From Diploscapter coronatus (Eukaryota > Nematoda > Chromadorea > Rhabditida > Rhabditidae): 64,000 bases of DNA. The stretch covers positions 78,755,249 through 78,819,248 of the forward strand of contig OZ038423.1 in NCBI GenBank assembly GCA_964036155.1. The letters run 5' to 3'. Numbering within the stretch: the stretch's first letter is position 1; every line of letters starts with the position of its first letter. Made by a program: the position numbers and the translations under genes. Below are positions 34,350-46,527 of the stretch, one piece after another. A model generated the notes under the pieces. The model did not search any database. It was not told the origin of the DNA and saw nothing but the letters and a program-made list of their open reading frames with translations.

Positions 34350-35442
34350 TTATTTAGAAGGCGGGTCGAGGTGGGGCAGGGCGAACTCCATACTGTCTGG
34401 CAAGTAGTACGCCGGGTAGTCCTGAAAAATTATATCGCTTTTATAGATCCCCAAATTTAAAGTAGTAAAAGTGAATTCGATTTTTCCCATGTTAGAATAG
34501 ATTCGGCATTTTCGAAATACGACTTTCCAGTTTTGAAAAGTTTAATAAAGTTGACGAAAATGCAAGCAACTTTTCAAATGTGCTAAACAAGAATTGACAA
34601 AGAAATACATTTTCTCCACCAAAAATTATAACCCCCACCTTAGCGTCCCTCCAATTTTTGACGATTTCGTCGTCGGGACGAACCGCCGCGTATCTGTTGA
34701 GATAATACGGCTTTTCTGCAAATACCGCATTTATTTCCATCAGATAAAAAAGTGTCCATGAAAGGTAAGCTTGAAATTATAAAGATCAAGTTACTATAGA
34801 GTAGTATTGAAAAAACAGCTTCATGACTAGTCTGTTTCAGACAAGTGTATGTATTGTAATGCCTCGTTGTCTTATAACTTTGAGTTTGGGACGATTTGTA
34901 ATTTAAGTGAGGCGATTTGTGGCAAAATGTAGCGGAAAATTCACGCTAATTTTATTACAAATCGCGTTCAAAAGTTGGAACTTAAAAACAAGTTAAAAAT
35001 AATCAATAAAAAATATCTCCACTCACGCCCCCTCTGCGGAATGATGTATCCGAATTTGTAGACGGCGACGACCGAGGCAGGAACGACGAAGAAGGCCACG
35101 ACCAGCGTCTGCTCGGGGTACTTCTTCAGCATGCGGTGCGGCATCGACTCAAACAGATACTTTTAGAAAGTAATGTGTGTTAAAAAATCGTGTCACCGAG
35201 TATTTCGATCACAATTCATTTATTTCTTATTTTGAAACATTTGGCTTTTCCTCCTTCCTTATCAGCATTAGTTCATTTCAAAATAGATCAGCTTTCCAAG
35301 ATTCGGAAATAATGTTTTAAAAAAGGCTAAGAAAAGCTGTGTTATTAGTTTTCAGGGCTAGGTTAAAAATGTTTGAAATAAAGATTCCCCAACCGACCTG
35401 CCACCATTTGACCATCCGCTGGAACCGATTGAGGGGTGCCAT
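34350..35442 (-). CDS. Small one-pass mitochondrial protein, NDUFA3-like
   Basis: Four exons (35442-35398, 35159-35027, 34715-34639, 34421-34350) join in phase to give 108 aa. A short basic N terminus (MAPLNRFQRMVKWW) is followed by one membrane helix (TLVVAFFVVPASVVAVYKFGY), then a polar tail with KPYYLNRYAAVRPDDE and a Pro/Tyr-rich end. The spacing of helix, K-PYY/PYN motif and R-P/V-RDD resembles complex I accessory subunit NDUFA3 (B9). Human NDUFA3 is shorter (84 aa), so the assignment is tentative. A different small respiratory subunit is possible. An acceptor (ATATTTCAG) lies 13 nt before the ATG, and the gene follows eIF4E on the same strand, suggesting a two-gene operon. Confidence 0.75.
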
Positions 35443-35454
35443 TTTTGGCTTAAC

Positions 35455-35465
35455 CCTGAAATATT
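35455..35465 (-). promoter_or_regulatory. Probable trans-splice acceptor of the NDUFA3-like gene
   Basis: On the minus strand GAATATTTCAG ends at 35456, 13 nt upstream of the ATG, with no candidate upstream cis exon. The eIF4E stop lies 0.74 kb further upstream, so this could be SL addition to a downstream operon gene. Confidence 0.5.
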
Positions 35466-36195
35466 CAAAATTAGCCCAAATTAAAGGAAATTAAAAATGA
35501 ATTAGAATATCGGCTCGTTATGCCCGCATTTCAGCAACGCCAACCCCCTTTGAATCATTGTAAATGCAGGACGCATTGTAAAGGGAGAAAGAAATACTCG
35601 ACTCCGAAGATCAACAGATAAAAAATAATCGATTGGATAAACAATATCTAATTCGTCGATAATTTATTCAACAAAACTGAGCTTCAATCGTTAAAAAAAC
35701 AATAAAAGTAACTTGCATTAGGCCTCGAAACAACCGACTTTTGATTTAAAGAAAACTTGAAAGAAATAATTTAAATTTAAAAAATTCGAGATAGGTGATC
35801 AATTAAGAAGTAAATAAGCTCCTTAAGTCTATGGTTCCATGAGGTTGATCGTGTGCTTGCACTGAAATTTTAGTTTGTATTTTTTCATCGCTCGGGAAAT
35901 AAAATTTCCCTTCTCCCCGGATAGATCCGAAAGTTTTAATATCAAATATATAAATTTAAATGATTTTTGAATCTTACATATCTCTTATTATCCTAAAATT
36001 GTTTTTTTCCAAATTCATAGACAATTCACTCGATTTTCCATGTTTAAAGTAATCTTTTTGAAAAAAAAACAAGTATTGAAAGAAACTGATCACTGTGATA
36101 GGGAAAATCGTCAACTTTCTAAGAAGCAGTTTTCAAGTATTTTTCATTTTCGAACATGTCGAAGAAAACAGATCTTGGACGATCTGTAACAGCAT

Positions 36196-38191
36196 CTAGA
36201 AGGGGACTTCGCCTAACGTTTTTGTTGTAAACCGTCCTAGAGACCCGAAAAATACCTTGATCGTGGATCCGCTCTTGTTCTGGCAAGAGGCGTGGTCCTC
36301 ATATTTAAGCTGTGCAACGAGGGGACGCGGAAGGCTCTCGACTCCCTTCGGTGGAACGGCGGACGTCAGCTTCTGCTTGATCACCATTCTCAAATATATT
36401 TATTTTTATTGGTTTTATATTATTTTTTTAAAGCAAACCCGATCTTGAGGATCGACTCCTCCGCGTTGCAGTCCCGAGTCCAGACGGAGATCTGAAGATC
36501 GCATTATAATTAGAAAAAGTTTCAGCGTGAAATGTTCAAATATTTTTGATCATTAACAGATTTCTCGAAACTCGGTCTGCTGAAAAAGTGCACCTTTTCA
36601 AAAAGAAAAAGACATTTCGCGTCGTCCTTTTCTCTCCTGATATGATACTATTCTTTGTGAGTCAAGTTTTGAGAAGTCTGTTTTCGATTATCTTCAGTAA
36701 GAAATACTGAAGTTTCTTAGTCAACGACCAAATTCTCAATATTTTTAACTGTAGGACAAAATGGATTTTTTATCATTTCTAAAATTTCTTCTTTTGCCCA
36801 CCTTGCTGCCCTTATTTCGGACGTTGCAGACGAGTCCGCAGATCTGCTCCATCTCCTCGCCGAACTGCTCGCCGATCATCGCGATCAGGATCTCCAACCA
36901 GATCAGGTCCATCACCGCGGGCGACGTGCCCTTCTCGATCTGGAAATAAGCAATTTCAACATTTTAGAAAATAAGGAAAAGCCCGCATATTTAAATATAT
37001 TTTTTCCTGAAAGTTATCTATGTTTTTGTCCTCTTTTATCAACATTATTCCTCTCTAAAACTATACAAAAACTTATTTCGCTTTAATGTTTTTTTTTTCC
37101 TTTTAAATCTCACTTTTTTTTACCCATATTTTCAAAATAAAAAGTCCATATGAGACTAAAAGATGTAATTTAGAAGAATCCGACTGTTGAAAAGAATGTT
37201 CTTTTCCTAAAAACGTTGAGGTTTACATTGATGAGCCATCTGCCTCCGTTGGCGTTCTCGGGCACCTCCCACATGGGCTGAATGTTGTCCTTGAAGACGT
37301 TGTAGTCGCACGTGTTGTTCAGACCTGACGGAGGGCGGATGTTGTTGTAGAGGCTAAAAATCAACTTATTTTTCGGATCCTTTATAGTTGCCACCCTTTT
37401 TTTGCGAAAACTAATCAACGGCGACATTTTTAACGGTTGAATGTGGTATTTTGGTAGATTTCTGTAAATTCAGTGAGAATCGTAGAATTCACCATCAATT
37501 CTAAATTTTAGGCCTAGTGATTTTGGTAAACAGAAAAGCACTGTAGTCTACAGGTGGTTTCACTTTCTAATTTTAGTAAATATTTTTTGTCAATTCTTAC
37601 GCCCAGAACTCCTCGACGGTCTCGAATGTGCAGACCTTCTTGAGTCGATCCTCCCACTGCACCTGTCTGTCATCGTTCAGATACCAGTACGTCCACCTGC
37701 GTTTCAGCGGATGCAGCACCTGAAGGCAAAGTTCCTAATCCAGACGTTGCGACGTTTTCCACCGCAAAAATTAGGTTATCATCTCTCTCGTCCCATTATT
37801 AAGGGTAGTGATTGCAATGCTGAATGGAATACATTCACATCGCATAAGGGATATTTGCGGTGGGAAACGTCTCAACGTCTGTTCCTAACTTTCTGTCAAG
37901 TTCATTATTCAGCAACACCTAGACAGAATTTCTATTCCGATTTTCCAAAATTGAATTCCATCTTGGTACTTTTATCAAATGAATTTCATTGTTTTGTATT
38001 TTGGGTTTTTCGAAAAGTTCGGACTTTCCTTTAAATTTTACCAAAAGTATCCTAAAAAGGCTATCGAACTTTCAAGTGTCCTAATTTTTTCGCATTTTTC
38101 CACCCACACTGAGCGCCTTGTCCTCAGTCTCGCCAGACACTTCCTCCTTCTCGCTCTGCTCCACTTTCGGCTGCTGCTCAACCTCAGTCAT
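36196..38191 (-). CDS. EIF4E: Eukaryotic translation initiation factor 4E (cap-binding)
   Basis: eIF4E binds the mRNA 5' cap and recruits eIF4G in the cytoplasm. Nematodes use several isoforms (IFE) with different affinity for mono- and trimethylated caps. Six exons (38191-38108, 37719-37601, 37353-37227, 36939-36802, 36491-36439, 36388-36196) join in phase to give 237 aa. The N terminus is acidic and Gln/Glu-rich. The core shows HPLKRRWTYWYLNDD, the cap-stacking Trp of RQVQW, FETVEEFWALYN, PMWEV (second stacking Trp plus Glu), GGRWLIN, DLIWLEILIAMIGE, VCNVRNKGSK, SVWTRD and a C-terminal HA..KSGSTIK. The usual end after STIK is replaced by a longer tail, so the last few residues may come from an unfound exon. 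The first donor (AGT|gtgggt) was chosen because it keeps phase. The gene is divergent from pas-6, sharing a 650-bp promoter region. Confidence 0.92.
37740..37882. mobile_element. MITE family 2, copy 2 (eIF4E intron 1)
   Basis: Copy of the element at 27096-27234 with better-preserved ends: CAGACGTTGCGACGTTTTCC and GGTGGGAAACGTCTCAACGT are inverted and imperfect. It lies in eIF4E intron 1, only about 20 nt from the acceptor of exon 2 (37719). Confidence 0.8.
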
Positions 38192-38712
38192 TTTGTCGTT
38201 GTCGTTCAGAAGATGGCGTGAAGATTCAACTGACGTTGACGCTGAAATCCGAAGACATAAAATTTAAAAAGAGGTAAGGATTGAAATATGAGTTTTGGCG
38301 CTAACGATAAAATTATGGCGAATTCGAACCTAAATACAAAATGTGCTAATTATTTTCAGGTGACGCGCATAGTAAAATTGGAAGGCGCGAGTTTAAAGAA
38401 ATCCCGGGAAAAATGGCAAAAACCGAGGAAAGTGGAAAATGAAGCCGAATTTTGTCAAGTGGCATTGGGGCAAGCTGAAAGAAGGGGGCGTGGCCAGTCG
38501 CATTTTTGAAATGATGATTTGATGATTTTTGCGATTTCCTTCCATTTTCCGACAATTTTTCTTATTTTTTTCGCGATTTTCGTGGATTTCTCATATCCTG
38601 GGACATCTATTGGTATATTCTCAGAAAATATGAATTCGTATAGTTATTTTATTCAAGTTCCGCGATAATATGTTGAATTTCATAAATTCTTCATTTTTCG
38701 TCGTTTATCAGA

Positions 38713-38813
38713 CTTGCAACTTTTTCGAAGTTTTGACACTCGCACCCGCGCTTTTTCCAAAAATTTCGGAAAATCACACTCACACCCGCGGGTTCTATTT
38801 GCAAGTCTGTCGT
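38713..38813. repeat. Hairpin in the pas-6/eIF4E intergenic region
   Basis: GACTTGCAA and TTGCAAGTC bracket a region with two direct CACTC.CACCCGCG motifs and a TTTTTCCAAAAATTTCGGAAAA palindrome-like core. It lies just upstream of the pas-6 acceptor. Confidence 0.5.
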
Positions 38814-38820
38814 TTATTTT

Positions 38821-38840
38821 CATTTTTCAGTTAGTCCAGA
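38821..38840 (+). promoter_or_regulatory. Probable trans-splice acceptor of pas-6
   Basis: CATTTTTCAG ends at 38830, ten nucleotides before the pas-6 ATG. This fits SL1 addition. Confidence 0.5.
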
Positions 38841-41670
38841 ATGTTCCGCAACCAGTACGACAGCGATGTGACGGTGTGGAGTCCGCAGGTAAACAAAGTT
38901 AAAATTTTAAGACAATATTTTTCAAGTCATTTTTCAAAGTGTTCAGAAATCAATTTTCAGGGCCGCCTGCACCAAGTCGACTACGCGGTGGAGGCGATGA
39001 AGCAGGGCTCGGCCACCGTCGGGTTAAAATCCGCCACGCACGCGGTCGTCGTCGCTCTCAAGGTGGCTTACAAAATTCCTAAAGTTCATCCTCTTTTTAA
39101 AAGGAAAAGTGCTGGTTTGGCAAATTTTTCTCCAGATTTTTTTTTTAAAGTTCACACTTTGTTCCAGAAAGTGGAGATGGTCTTTACAAAACTCTTCATT
39201 ATGTTTGAGTAGAGAACTTTCCAGAGAGCCCAGAACGAGTTGTGCTCGCACCAGAAGAAGATCTTCGAGATCGACACGCACGCTGGGGTGTCCATTGCGG
39301 GATTGCTCTCGGACGGCCGTATTTTGGCTAGGTACAATTTTTCTTTGTCAAAAAATTGAAAATTTATCCCCCAAACTTCCACTTTTTTCAAAAATAAGAA
39401 AAACATACTTCCAGATTCTGCCAGACGGAATGCGCGGACTGGAGATGGGACTACAAGTCGTCGATTCCCATCAACAAACTCGCCGATCAGATTCAATTGA
39501 GTGCGCAAATTTTTTTCTAGAATAATAATAACGAATCTTAAAAATATTGATTTTTCAAAAATTTCAATTTTCCAGAGCTCCAGTCCAACACTCAACACTA
39601 CGGCAGGCGTCCGTTCGGCGTGGGACTGCTCATTGCTGGCTATGATGTGAGTGTATAAAAATGACAAAAAATATAATAGAAGAAAAGACTCGTTGAAGAT
39701 CCTTGTTTCATTTTTAAACTAATTATTATTATTATTATTTTGCTTATTTCTTTTAATAATAATTTATTTGCAGAAGGACGGCACCCACATCATTCAGACG
39801 GAGCCGTCCGGCGAGGTGGCCGGCATGTACGCGGCTTCCATCGGCGCACGCTCACAGTCCGCCAGAACCTATCTCGAACGTCACATGGCCGAGTTCAGTC
39901 AAGGTCAGAATTTTTAGAATATCTCAAATTTGAAGATTTATTGGAGAAAGCATTAGAGATGATGGGAAGATAAACCTTTTTAGTTTTCATTAAAAAATGA
40001 AACATTTGAGACTACTTGTTAGACTTACTTTTAAGTGACCAAAAATTGATTCTTATTTTAATTTTCATAGAAGTTCAAGCATTTAAAGATTCCTACTTGA
40101 GTAAATGTCAGATAGCTGGAAAAATTGAAATTATTATAATTTTCGCAAAAATGACAAGTTTCAGCCCCGTTGAATGACCTGGTTCTGCACGCGCTGACCG
40201 CGCTCCGCGACACGCTGCCCGCTGAGGAGAATCTCAATTCGGAGGTGGGTTTTTCGCAAATTCAATCTCGAATAATTTACTGCATCTAAAAAACCTCGTC
40301 CATCACTAATTTGTAAAGTTTTCTGATTTTTTTAATTAAGTTTCTAAATCAGGCTTGAAGAATCTTGTAGATGAGAAGTAGATGAGCTGAAAGCTTATTT
40401 TACATCTTCATTTACCCACTTCATGTTTCGTAAAAATAAAATCTTCTGGAAAAAGAAAAGAGAAAAGTGCAATTCTAGAACGTGAGCATTGCGTACGTCG
40501 GCAAGGACACCCCGTTCACCTTGCTGGAGAAGGAGGGGCTGACTCCGCACCTCAGCAGACTCGATGCCAAGCCGCGCACTCTCGGCGGACAACCCATTGG
40601 GGGACCGCAGGTATATCAACTTGCTGAATTTTATCGTAAAGCGAATTTTGAATATAGACAGATATTTGCGGGCATTAATATATCAGGAATGCACGAAGTT
40701 TTGGTCGAAAAAGTCGCGAAGTCAAATTTGAAATATCTGAAAGAACACATTGAAATCAAAGTTGAAAGTTCATGTGCACTCCAGATTAGTATTTTTACTT
40801 TTTGGTTGTTAGGTTTAAGCTTTAGTTTTCGGATAATTATCCTTGATTTCAGGACGGAGGTGCGGGCGGAGCAGCAGGCGCTCCTCAGGGCGGAGCTCCG
40901 GCTCCGCAAGGAGGACAGCGGCCTGGTGCTGGGGCTGGACCACAAGATGTAAGATATTTTAAATTATTTCAACTTTTACTTCCCAGAAAAATCGTGTAGG
41001 TTGTTTTTTTTCGATAAATTAAGAAATATCCGTGAATAGACCATAAATGTGGTTTATTCTTATCCATATTTCTACATCATCTTGAAGATATCATTTTATC
41101 ATATCATTCATTTGAAATCTCTTCAAATGGTATCGTCCCTGAACATAATTATAACTTCAAGAGTGAATCTAAAATAATGCGTCCTAAAACGTTTAAAGGA
41201 TAAGAAAACATTTGTCTAATTAAACAAATTAGACATTTACGCAAGTGTGCAGATTCATCAGACACCCTTTTGCATAATTTGCTTCCTCCACGCTGTGCGC
41301 ATACGCGCGCACTATTGTTCGAACATCGTTTGCAAATGTATGCATTATGTGCCGACACATTCCAATGCGCCTGCCTCCACTTTATTCGGGCGTTCTTGGT
41401 ATTTTCTTTTTCTTTATCTCTCTATTATTTTCCCTTTCTATTCCCCTTCCTTTTCCTGATCAGCTATTCAATTAGGATGTCCTATCACCTTTCACTACTC
41501 ATTGACAATTCATGCAAAAGCTTCTTTTCTAAACGAGGAAACCATATGACACGCGCAAGAACATGCTTTATTGCTAGATTTTAGTTAGGACTAGCTAAAA
41601 ACTTAGCAATAGGGCAGATTTTCAAATGTGCCAATTTTTTTAATTTCAGCCCCAGCCCATGGATCATTAG
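38841..41670 (+). CDS. pas-6: 20S proteasome subunit alpha type 1 (PSMA1)
   Basis: This is an alpha-ring subunit of the 20S core proteasome. Ten exons (38841-38888, 38961-39062, 39225-39331, 39415-39500, 39576-39646, 39774-39903, 40165-40244, 40479-40610, 40853-40948, 41650-41670) join in phase to give 290 aa. The N-terminal proteasome alpha signature is present ([20 protein letters not shown]). So are the alpha-1-typical features [57 protein letters not shown] and the YLE block. The C terminus is extended to about 30 residues of Gly/Ala/Pro/Gln-rich sequence before the short final exon (PQPMDH), which resembles the acidic PM[ED]H tail of PSMA1. Exons are strikingly GC-rich relative to introns. 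An AATAAA follows at about 41879. Confidence 0.96.
39719..39738. repeat. (ATT)n microsatellite
   Basis: Six consecutive ATT units in pas-6 intron 5. Confidence 0.8.
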
Positions 41671-44600
41671 AGCGGTGGACTTCGGGACTTCATTTTATCC
41701 AACCTCTCTCAATCTTACACCCGTCTGCATCATTTTCGTATGGACATCTCTGTTTTTATTTATTTATTATCCGAGTTTTTTAAATCTAAATTTCCCAACT
41801 TTTATCGAGGAACATTTTTGCCGGTGTTTGCTTGTGTTAATGATCAGAAAAAATCGTATGGGAAAGTTTGTTTGTGAACGAATAAAGTAAAATTACCTTT
41901 TAATCATTTTCTAGAAGGGAAAAATCTCTTGAGAGAATTTTCAAATCGGCTTAAAATCTGAATTTTTGGAGTTCTCAAAATTCTATCTTTTCCTCGAAAT
42001 AACTCAAAAATTAGCTAAGTTTCTCAGAGTTATCATTTTCTGAGAGCAAACTAGACCAAGTAACCCTTGTTAATTTTCTGGAAACCCTAAGCAGAAAACG
42101 TGAGAATTTGCTGGAACGTTGCGCTACTTGGTCAGTCAAATTTGCCCTCGGAGTGGCTTGATCCTCTTCAAATAGGCGTCTAAACCCTTCGTCCCAATTC
42201 CTTGATTCCTAGTCATTTCACTTGACTTCTGGCTTCTTGTCTCCTCTCGCCCTGCTTTCCTTCCCTTCCCTCCGTCCCAAAATCATTTCTAATTCCATCA
42301 GTGCTCGGCCTGTTCTCTTATGCGATTAGGTTTTCGAGTCCACAGCGCTTTTTTCTAGGTCCTATCATCATCAAATTCGACTCTTTCCTGATTTGGCACG
42401 TAGATTTAGCTGAACTTTATCCGATTAGATTCGCAATTTTAAACATTGAAGTCGAAGTTTTATTTTAGAAATTTATCGGAATTGGTATTTTCAGAGTTTA
42501 GTGAATTGAAACTTGGTTCCCTTGGAAATTTTTAGGGGGTGGACTTTTCTCCCAAGCTTGCGAGAATTATATTCTTTCGGGAAAATTATGCGAATAAAAA
42601 TTCTACACCTCATTCCCGATTCAGATGTCTCTCGCCGCTGTTTTGATTGTGGTGTGATTCGGAACGAATTCGTTCGAATTCTGCATTCTCGCTTCGTCTG
42701 ATTTCCTCCCGCGGATGGCCTCGTGAAGCCGTGCGGCTACGTAGCGCGAAGCGATCAGAATTGCATTTGCTCGGGGAGCTCGACATTTGACACTTTGATC
42801 ACTCGAGAACGAGGCGTTATTTTTACTGCAGGATGCAGGAAAGAATAGGAACTTCTTGTTCATTTCAGCGAATATCTGAGCCCCAATCCACATGCATCCA
42901 AAAAGAATCTGAAAACCCTCTTCTAAGATTGCTGAATTTCAATGAATTCCCTATGAAAGTTTTGCTCTAGTGCAAAATTTTCTAATATAATAAATGAAGA
43001 TCAGCTTTATGCCCTATTTTTAACATGTTCCAATGATTTTGTCTAATATAGTATCTGAAAATCGGCTTCATTGCTAAAAATTAATCATGGATCTGTCGTT
43101 GAAGCATATTTTACATGAGCTATATATTTCCTAGTCCTTCCATGAATGAAATGCGTAAATTGTCACCTCCACTGAATCATGCATCATTTTTGCGAATTTT
43201 TCCGTCTACTCGCATAATTCCTTTCTGGTTCATCGGTTCTCAGATTTTGAGGATCTCAAATATAGAAAAAAAACCCCCGAAAAATCTCGTCTTAAATTAT
43301 CTTAGACGATATTCCATTTCTATCTTTCAACACTATGTTAGAGCTGTCAAAATTTATGTAGTTCAGAGTCTGTCTCGAAAAATTTATCGTAATCACTTCC
43401 CTCTGAAATGAACGTTTATTTTTTTGTTGCAATTGTGCACGTTCAAAATGATCTCTTTTTCCGTTATTTTATTGTTTTCTGGAAAAGGAAGTTGTTGAAG
43501 AGTTGTGGCACTGGATTCATGAAATATTCATTGGCGCAAAGTTTAGGGCGAGGAGTTTATAGAGTTTGATGATTCCAATTGCATCCGCGGCCTCACAGCC
43601 GAAACATCATTGCATGCTTCATGTTTCGTTTTACTCATTTTATCGCATTTTCAGGTCTTAAGACGGAGTATTTGTAATTGAAGCTTTTTCATCAAAAGAA
43701 CTGGAACAGTAATTAGAATATATCTTAGTTTTCCCAAAAAGTTCTCTTAAATCGGCTGCATCATCTTCTTTCTGACAATTTTTTTCTTTCATAATTAGCC
43801 AGCATAAACTTTTCTTCTCATTTTGACACATGTTATCAGTTATCGGAATATTTATTGTCAAAATGTGCATTTTGAAGGTTTTCTGAAAGTGAAAAAATAA
43901 GGGAAAAAGAGGGCGTAATTTGGTTTATACTTGCATGCAAAGGAACCGCGTCAATTGCAATCTCTAATGTCTTGAGAGGTAACGAAGCGAATGCAAAAGT
44001 AAATGTTAATTCTCGGATCTGGGAGTAATTTCCTCCCAATTTCTGGGAACATTCGATTTTTTATAAGGAAGTTACTTCCTATTCTTGGAGTCTCTAGACT
44101 CTAGTATTCGTGGTTCAAATTTAGATTCATCGTACACAGATGTATACACCTTGATTTGACTTCTTCGCATTCTAATTCCTACTTTACTCTCACTTTTTTG
44201 GGAGTAATGTACTCGCCTTGGTAAGAATGTACTCCAATCTGATTCTTGAAGTCTTTCTGGCTCGTGGTGCTTTTCCACTGTCTGTCGTACATAAATGTAT
44301 GCATCTTGACTTGTCTTCGCGTGTTCCTCATTCTTATGCAACATGCGACATTTTTGGATTCGAAAAACTCAGCCACACTGGCAAATTTCACGCCGAATTC
44401 TCCTCTCCTCGCCTCGCGATTTTCGGCTGCAGTTTTGCTCGGTTGAACAATGGCTCGGAGGAAATAATTTCAAAAGGCGGCTCTAATCGTCACACCTGAA
44501 TTTTCGTTTTTCATACCTGCGTTTCTCCATTTTCTTGCACTCCATCCCAGCAACAATCAAAGCTAGGGCATTTTTTATTCGGCACGAAATTTTACAAACG

Positions 44601-46527
44601 CTTTCGGTCGTTTTGTATTCCACACCTACTTTCTCCGCAATTATAGGATATTTTGAGCGGGAACTTGATGTGGAATACAGGAAGACTTTATTTTTTCCTT
44701 TTATTCGCGGTCACATTTACTAACAATCGACTAAATCTAGTCTGGAAAAGTTGTACTTCATGGCTGATTCAGTATTTCTTGGAGAATTTTTGAACCCAGA
44801 TGTTCAAATTCATGCAGAATTCGTTAAATTTCGTCAAAATTTTCAGTTTCTCCACATTTCGATCTTTAAGATTTCGAATCTGTCTTCCCTTTACCGGTGC
44901 CCTATTGTGTTATGCTTTTGAGAATGTGTATCTACGATGATGCAATATCCTATATATCTGAAGGATTCTTGTTTTAGTGCTCATAATTTTCGAAATAATC
45001 CTGTAATTATGTTATTCTCCGTCTACCGTAAACTATAAATAGAAGTCCATGAACTTCAATTTTTGCGAACTTAAGATGGCATTATAGAGTGACTTCTATT
45101 ATGAATTTTGGTCAGTTTTATTTTTGAACTTCGAAATTTTCTTCTAAATTACTGATGCTACTGATTTTGTTACAGGATTGGCAGAATTTTATAAATGCTA
45201 CTCCATGTTGAAGTATGCCTTTGCTGTATTATTGATACCGAAATTTGGGAAGTCGAAAATGAGAGAAGAAAAATGATTTTAGACCAGTCTCTCCTTTTCG
45301 CGTGCTATTGCTCGATTTTCTAGCTACGAAAAATAACTGTGCACCACTTTGCACGCCTCTCAGATTTCGGTATCAACAATAGTAAAGTCGATTTCAGATC
45401 CAAAAGTTCGAAATTTATCCCAGATGCAGATCCGCCTTTTCAATTTGACGTCATGCATTTCGGGATATATTTAATCCCGTTTAATCTTTCCTTCTTTCAT
45501 TTCGATACTCTCCCATTTTTTGTTTGCATAAACGAAATATCTCCCCTTTTCCTTTTCGGTCGAATCTTTTTTCAAATTCCCTAAATTTGATTGCTCGCTT
45601 TTCAACCTGAAAGGCGATTTCAATTTTGTGAGAGAGAATACCCCAAAAATGCCCGAAAGAATACCTGCATCACTTTCCCTCTCATCTTCCTTATTGAAAG
45701 ACATTCCTTAGGGCTTCTCTGCCAAAAAGCCCGACCGAGTAATTAATCAACCCCGAAACTGCCAAAGGTCTAATTTCACTTGGATGAAATGGACGAGAAA
45801 CCAATTCTTCCGAATTTTTCACGTTCCACTCCTCTTTGTCGCCTTTTGCGAATATCTCGAGCCTCTGTTTCGGTTATCTAACGGAAACATTTCAATAAGA
45901 GTGACTCTAAGTTCAAGAAAATAGTGGACTTTCGGTCTTCAAATGTAAAATCTATTGATCTTCATAATTATGATTAATTTTTTCAATGTTTTATCTTAGA
46001 GCTGGCTGAAAAAGTAGTGTAACGTCGTAAGCTATATGAAATAGTATGGAAACCGACTTATCATTATTTCATCCTATACTTTTACCCACATATGAGTTTA
46101 GACGCTACGACTTTTTCAACATACTTTTTATTTAGATTTCTTCTTCAATACGTTTTCAAGTTTTTAAGACAAAACGTGTAGTTTTCCTCGTTCATTTAAA
46201 CAATTCTGTTTGCATCGAGTTTTTTGCTTATTAATTTCAGGAAATCAATCAGCCGAAATAAGACCCATCTCAAATTAACCATTCCATCGTCTGCAGCTTC
46301 GTTCTGGGAAATCGCCAACTTCACCCTCTGATTTCGTTTGGCTCTTCGCGTGTTCTGCTAACATTTTCAAATCAGGACTTCCTTATTTTTAATTTGCAAA
46401 AGAAGCAACGTTTTCATCGACTTACTCACAAATCTATCCATGCTCTTTATTCTCTATCCTCTAAAATTTCAATTTTCATCAACTCTTCTGATGGACTATT
46501 TTGATCATAAAGTATTCTGACTAATCT
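41671..46527. other. 4.9-kb spacer without a recognised gene
   Basis: It separates pas-6 from the Cys-loop channel. An AATAAA at about 41879 probably ends pas-6. No open frame has motifs or splice support. A diverged duplication (CGTAC..A.ATGTAT.CA.CTTGA..TG.CTTC at about 44131 and about 44286) and a hairpin with GTATTCCACACCTACTTTC (44609) and GATGTGGAATAC (about 44679) are present. The region next to 46528 should contain the channel promoter. Confidence 0.5.

Noticed and set aside
42621..42893. 90-aa minus-strand open frame in the 42-46 kb spacer
   Set aside because: No domain, no splice partners, and composition typical of non-coding sequence.
44072..44499. Overlapping open frames on both strands around a diverged duplication
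   Set aside because: The frames differ between the two duplicate units, so the similarity is at DNA level, not protein.
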